Shown piece after piece: positions 58,459 to 64,000 of a stretch of 64,000 nucleotides of DNA. The position numbers and the translations under genes were made by a program. Below the pieces are notes generated by a model. It was not told the origin of the DNA and made no database searches. It saw nothing but the letters and a program-made list of their open reading frames with translations. The first letter of the stretch is position 1, and each line of letters begins with the position of its first letter. The stretch comes from Amaurobius ferox (Eukaryota; Arthropoda; Arachnida; Araneae; Amaurobiidae), in assembly GCA_951213105.1 (NCBI GenBank), contig OX578155.1, forward strand, positions 33,811,984-33,875,983, written 5' to 3'.

Positions 58459-60730
58459 ACATTTGTTTTATTGTATCACTTGAACGAATTGCCCAGTGTT
58501 GATCGGGATGTAAATAAACCCCCGCTACTTGAATAATACATTTACAGATAACACTATTCAATTTTTTTTCAAAACCTAAACCGACGCAAAATTACCAATA
58601 CGCTATCAACAAAGCAAAACGAAAATACACGCTCGCCGTAATGCAAAAAATAAATTCGTGAAAGATAATAACCTTTAGGAGATGAACGTTGCATTAAATC
58701 GTTACGGTAGCTGTTAAATCGTATGGGTTGCTGTTAGATCATATCGATGGCTGGAGGTTCTATAACTGCTAAATCATGAATATAGCTGTAAGGTCATATC
58801 AGTAGCTGGAGATTAACTAATTTTGGAATTTAATAATACGTTAAAAAACCTAATTTAAATTTTGGAAAAAGGCCTTCGACACGCATTAGTTCAGATATAG
58901 ATGTGACTGCGTGGAAAAATTCAGTGCGGTAGATATCGCACAGTATTGTGGACAAACAAACAGACAGATTCTTTTTTTTATTATTACAGATTCACTGGGA
59001 GTGAAGACGATAGAAATGCAATGTTTAAAATGTTCCTGAGTTTGTGACAAGTGAAAGAAAATATATAAAAAATGTTAGAAGATACAAAATCTAATCCAAA
59101 GGCACGAAAAATACAATAGAAAAGGGGACAACAAATAGGAAGGAAAGGGGGAAGGGAGTAAAAATTAAAAATATTCTGATTTTCTACCAAAAGATAAAGT
59201 GCATCACAAAACTAAGAGGGGGAGGAGAGCGAATCATATTTACAAACATTGGAGGACAAGGTGGTAAAAAACGCAATATTTTTTTTGTAATTTCGGAAAA
59301 AATAATAAACGAAAAGAATTTAGAAATACATGGGCCCAACAGAAACACAAGGAAATACCAAAATGCTTCCAAATTAATTCAAAAAAAGAGAGGCAGGGAT
59401 AGAAATTTAAAAAATATGACTATCGAGTGGAGTAATAAAAATAGGGTGTATTAAGGATAAAAAAAATTCCATTCGTTGGAAAAGAGGAATTTCACTATTT
59501 CATTTTTTCTCGGTTTTGACAAAAAAATGGACAAATTAAAATACCACATATTATACAATAAAACGTTATATAAGAATAATAACTCGAAAGTTTTAAATTG
59601 ACTAGAACATGGGGATAGGGATAATGAATTGTTTGAGTAGAAATATAAAAAAACAGAATATCAAAATGTGTATTACAAATTTTAAGATTTTACCTAAAAG
59701 TGTATTAAATTATAATTATAACTAAAAGTATAATTATTCAAAAATAAAATAATATTTACAGATTATTGAATGAATATCCAGACATAAATTTTTATGCATA
59801 AGCATCTGTCAAATTCGCAGATTGGATCCAGAGGTTAAATTTATTAATTTGTAAAACAGCTCTATCAATTTAGAAACAACTTTTGCATTTTTATGCAAAT
59901 ATTCACAAAGGAATATTTTGCTTCAAAATTATATTATACCATATATTTTTTTTTCGTTTTGCAATGAAACTGGAAAAATTACAAAATTAAGATCATTTTA
60001 CACCATTGCTAAATTATTTGCCACTGAAATTCTTTATAGAACAGCTACGAGACCTATAGATATTATTTTGGATAAAAACGTGAAAAAATTATTCTTTTCT
60101 CAGTATTGTTCTGGGGCTAATGCCATTGACTAATTTCAGCATAAAATTCATTTTATTTGTTAAAACACATTAAAAATCAACAAAAGACATAGTCAATTAA
60201 GAAATTTTACAAAAATATTTTGAATAATTGAAAAAAAGTTACCCAAATACTTAAAAAGAAGTCATATTTGACGAACATGAATTTGGGAATCTTGCACAGC
60301 AGCCTAACACAACACTCTGAACATTAAGAAGTAGCTTTTTACTTATAGTCACTGTGTTACCTGCAATAGCCTCCAGCTAGGCTCAATGCCTAAATGAGCT
60401 AAAATGATAGATGACCAAAAGAATGACCATCTGGACTAATGTCCCGTCCTTTTAAAAGTGTGATCATACAAGACTGCATCTATGTGTTTCCAATTTGAAT
60501 TTGAAAGCAGAAATAAATTCTGGGAATTGTCCTTTGGATTTTTTCCAGTATTTGGGAAACACAGCCTCAGGGATTGTAGGCTGCACCCAGCTGCAAGTTG
60601 TACGAAATCTAGTAATCTCCTAAGTGTATGAGCTTATTTCGTATGAGCGTACTTTCAAGCAGAACTATACATTCCTTCAAAAAAGATATAATTATGGGAG
60701 GAAGACGATTTTATCCTTTTAATGTTTTAA
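58459..60730. other. Arm sequence, no convincing gene
   Basis: Mirror of 19017-21302. A 60-residue stretch at 59918-60133 (CNETGKITKLRSF...SQYCSGANAID) matches the left arm with one residue change, but flanking frames differ and no family is recognised. Confidence 0.5.
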
Positions 60731-63194
60731 TCTATATAAATAAAATTGAAAATCTGTCTGTCTGTCTGTTTGTCCCATCATCACGGGAGAACGGCTGAAC
60801 CGAATTTGATGAGATTTTGTGGACAGCTTAGAAATTGTCCCACTTAAAATTTAGTGCATGTTAGGAGTTTCTATGATCAGTGGTTCTCGAGATATTAGTA
60901 AAAAACGAAACTTTTGTTTGTTCCATCATAAAAAGAGAAGGGCTAAACCGAAATTAATGAAATTCTGTGGGTAGCCTTGAAATAGATCCCCATAAATTTG
61001 TCCAAGTTTCGAATTTCTAAAACTAGGGGTTGTCGAGATATTAATGAAAAACTTAACTTTTTCCTAGGAGTTCTACTCTCCAACTCCGTGATTTATCCAA
61101 AAAGAAAGGATGAAAATCGTTTGTTTAAAATGTCAAAGCGAATTAAAACTTTATTTCTGAGTTTGGTGCAGGATTTTTGAATTAATTAGTCACTATCTGA
61201 AAGCATGAATTGTTTGAATCATGAATTTAAATGGAAAAATCTACCTCCATGGTTTATCTTTCAGAAGCTTTTACTGAACGATGAACAGTATAATAAAATG
61301 AAAATGGCTATTTAATTTTGCATTTTAAGAGGAAGATTCTATCTTATATCATGTTGCTCGGCAACGGAATGAAATTAAATGTTTGTTAATGATTATTATT
61401 TTTTCGATTTGAATAATAAATAAATGGATATTAAAATATATCTTATAAATCAACGCTTTGATCTTTCTATTAATTATATTAATTGCGAACTGCGTACATC
61501 ACTTTCATTTATTTTGGTAAAGAAGTTTCAAGTTTATATATTGTGTTTAGCTAATAAACTCATATATTCTCTTTACCCGATAAATCCATTTATCCATTGT
61601 TGAAACAGAAAAAGAGTAGAACGGGTATATCTACTAATAATATTTTAGTGTTTTCATTTAGTATATACAAACGGGATCACAATATTTTATTCAGAGCTGC
61701 AAATTTAGAGCTACGAATTTGGCTGGATATCGCTAACTTGGCAAATTTCTTAAATGTTGCCATATTGATTGAAATGTCCCCAAATTTATAAAAATAACGT
61801 AAATGAATGAAATTTACGGAAATGTCCCCAAATATATAAAAATAACGTAAATGAATGAAATTTACGGAAATGGTGTTTGTTAGCATTTGTCTGTCAGTCC
61901 AACCGTCCTATTTAGTAACACATTTAGCGAATTTTTAAAATGTCACAAAATTGATAAAAATGTTTATAAATCCATAAAAATATTTTGAAATTGATAAAAT
62001 TGCACTTTATAAATAAAATTGTGTTTTTCTAGAGGATAATATTTTGATGATGGTTCGTCAATTTATCTCAAAGTGGGACTCTCAGTTCTAAGAGTCCCAC
62101 TTGGTGATACATTTGACGACTTTTTAAAATGTTGCCAAACCCTCATTACAGATAGCATTATTCAGACGATGTTTTGATTACCAATTTATTTGAAGCAAAT
62201 CATAACATATTGCTTAGCAACGGATTTAAATCCAGTGCATTTATGAAGAAGATTTTTATTAAATCTTTTCCGATTTTAATAATGAAGATATGTATATAAA
62301 ATAAATTTCATTGCCATCACATTTTTGACTGGATAATATCAATTACGATCTTCAGGTGTAAGCATTATTATTATTGATGTTTTAGGGGATTATTGATTCA
62401 GAGATTATTGATATTTTCAAATTCTTATGCCAATGTTTTATTGCGGCAAAAATTGTTGTAACTCATATATTGCACATTGTACGAGTAATCTTCTACAAAT
62501 GCACGGGTATATCTTCTAATCTAAGAGAATATAAGTAGTACAGGTACATTGGCATATATTTTGACATATATTGGCATATATTGGAATCAAGCCTTCCAGT
62601 ATGAAAATTACGTGGATTATTGATGTTTTTAATTTATTATGTAATCTGTTATATATTGGTAAAAATTTTTGAGACTAAATATTATAATACAGGTAATCTT
62701 TTACTAACATTAGGACATATCTTCTAATCTATGACATTATAAGTAGTACGGCTATATCTTCCCATATAATTTTAGCACTTTCATTTTGGCATATATTGGA
62801 ATTAATAACTGCCTTCTGGTTTTAAGATTACGGATTTATTGATATTTTCAATTTATACATGTAATCTACTAATACAGGTAATATCTTCTAATATTCGCAT
62901 ATACAAGTAGTACGGGCTTTTATTTTGCATATATTGATACAATTCCATATTTTTTGTAAATTTGCTTACAAACGAGGCCAGGATATTTTTTTCTTCAGAT
63001 CTACCCATGAAGATAATTTTGAATAGCGAGAACAGCCATTCCTTAACTTCTTTTCAGGAGTATTATGTTAAATATTTTAACAGAATATTTTGAGTAAAAA
63101 TGCCATTTAGTATACTATAGGAATTTGCACATGATTGTGAATTTTCAGTTTATTTATATTATATACTCCGTACGATGAATGGGTATGCTGCTAG
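60731..63194 (+). mobile_element. Non-autonomous Helitron (right arm copy)
   Basis: Starts A|TCTATATAAATAAAATTG at 60731 and ends GGGTATGCTGCTAG|T at 63194 (2464 bp). This fits Helitron 5'-TC and CTRR-3' ends in an A/T site. There is no Rep or helicase frame. The short open stretch 60998-61180 near the 5' end is non-coding repeat sequence, present in the mirror copy too. Confidence 0.75.
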
Positions 63195-64000
63195 TACTAT
63201 ATAAAATAGTACATTAATTCATTTATATTAAAGTGGCATAAATTGGTTCATTTTCGAAATTTTTTAATACAACAACAAAAGCCATTCTTACTACACCTAA
63301 TTTCACTTCCCAATGGCCACCCCTAATTCGGCCGCTGTGGGCAATTGCCCATGCCAACCACATCTTAAACCGGGCCTGTTAATTATATTTATCAATAAAC
63401 AAATAAAAGCAATTGATAAAAATAGTGGAATAAAACATGTTAAAAGTATCCATTTTTAATGCTGCCAATACATTTCCAGAAGTTAGAATTCCGTCTCAAA
63501 CAATAAAAAATGATTTAAACATTTAGGGTTTGTGTCTGATAACAAATAAAATAATGTTTAAAATGAAGATCTGACCCTGATTCTTTGCTGAATTTATTAG
63601 AAAAAGTAAATGAAAGTCAATTTACTGTTGTTCTGACATTAATGATTCATATACATGGATAACAATGTTCCAGTATGTCCTTAAGCAACCATAAAAGACT
63701 ACAGATTTATTTATTAACTTCAGAATTTTTAGAAGAAAAGTGTGAAAATGAGGAAATTCTTTCACCATCTAATAAAAAACAAGTTCTTCAGAATTTAATC
63801 TTACACAGGGCTTATTTGGGGCCGAAGCCCACTGGAACCCTGCTCCGGTACTTCTTTAATTTTGGGGAATATTTAAATATTTGACGGAGCCATTCAGTGG
63901 ATACTCTTTTTGGACCTGGAGCACTCCAAAATTGAAATGAAATTATTTGTAATTTTCTTTCCAGTTTTTGAGTATTTTGCAATCGCTTTTGTCTAACAGG
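63195..64000. other. Outer part of right arm
   Basis: Mirror of 15767-16573. The 69-codon open stretch at 63675-63884 is repeat sequence with no recognised family. Contains GGCATGGGCAATTGCCCAC-type palindromic sequence (about 63345). Confidence 0.55.

Larger units (their letters stand above)
58157..64000. repeat. Right arm of second inverted repeat
   Basis: Inverted copy of 15767-21604. It begins inwards with the last 11 bases of the 5S-like head and runs to the window edge, where it is still matching. Confidence 0.88.

Overview
The window looks like a gene-poor, AT-rich, repeat-dense arthropod nuclear sequence, most likely arachnid (a spider-like genome). This is inferred from long tandem C2H2 zinc-finger arrays built on one 28-residue finger, abundant hAT, Helitron-like, Harbinger and Penelope remnants, and a 5S-rRNA-derived SINE. 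The species cannot be fixed from sequence alone. No bacterial operon, CRISPR array or convincing single-copy housekeeping gene was seen.

Region 1 (1-11830) is a large imperfect palindrome. Its arms (1-4102 and 6383-about 9993, the left arm running off the window) each carry a C2H2 zinc-finger array, transcribed divergently away from the centre. The right array (8291-9568, + strand) is an intact 15-finger frame. The left array (848-2209, - strand) has 16 fingers but is cut by an in-frame stop in finger 12, and its 3' end is tandemly duplicated (428-781). Both arrays are flanked by decayed fingers. The palindrome spacer (4103-6382) is almost filled by elements with CGTTGCCTACGT ends, one of them with a 7-bp target duplication. 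A separate 1.1-kb TIR element (10324-11426) splits one finger of the decayed right-hand tail.

Region 2 (11831-15766) holds a broken hAT transposase gene of the KIAA1586-like type (13676-15230, - strand). Region 3 is a second inverted repeat, with arms 15767-21604 and 58157-64000 about 36.5 kb apart. Each arm contains a mirrored 2.4-kb non-autonomous Helitron. The inner end of the repeat lies inside a SINE that is full length, with a 5S rRNA-like head and 14-bp target duplication, only in the right arm.

Region 4 (21605-58016) is almost entirely mobile DNA. A six-unit head-to-tail array of a hairpin-ended element of about 750 bp (26467-33934) has a hAT transposon with matching TIRs and TSD inserted precisely in the hairpin of its first unit. 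Solo copies of the same element lie at 34610, 35733 and 42506. Other features are shortened Helitrons (37770, 49744), a foldback element (39799-40656), a Penelope-like GIY-YIG remnant (50222-51057) and a three-exon HARBI1-like pseudogene (52640-54925). Only the zinc-finger frames are candidates for functional proteins; the rest is transposon biology and structural duplication.
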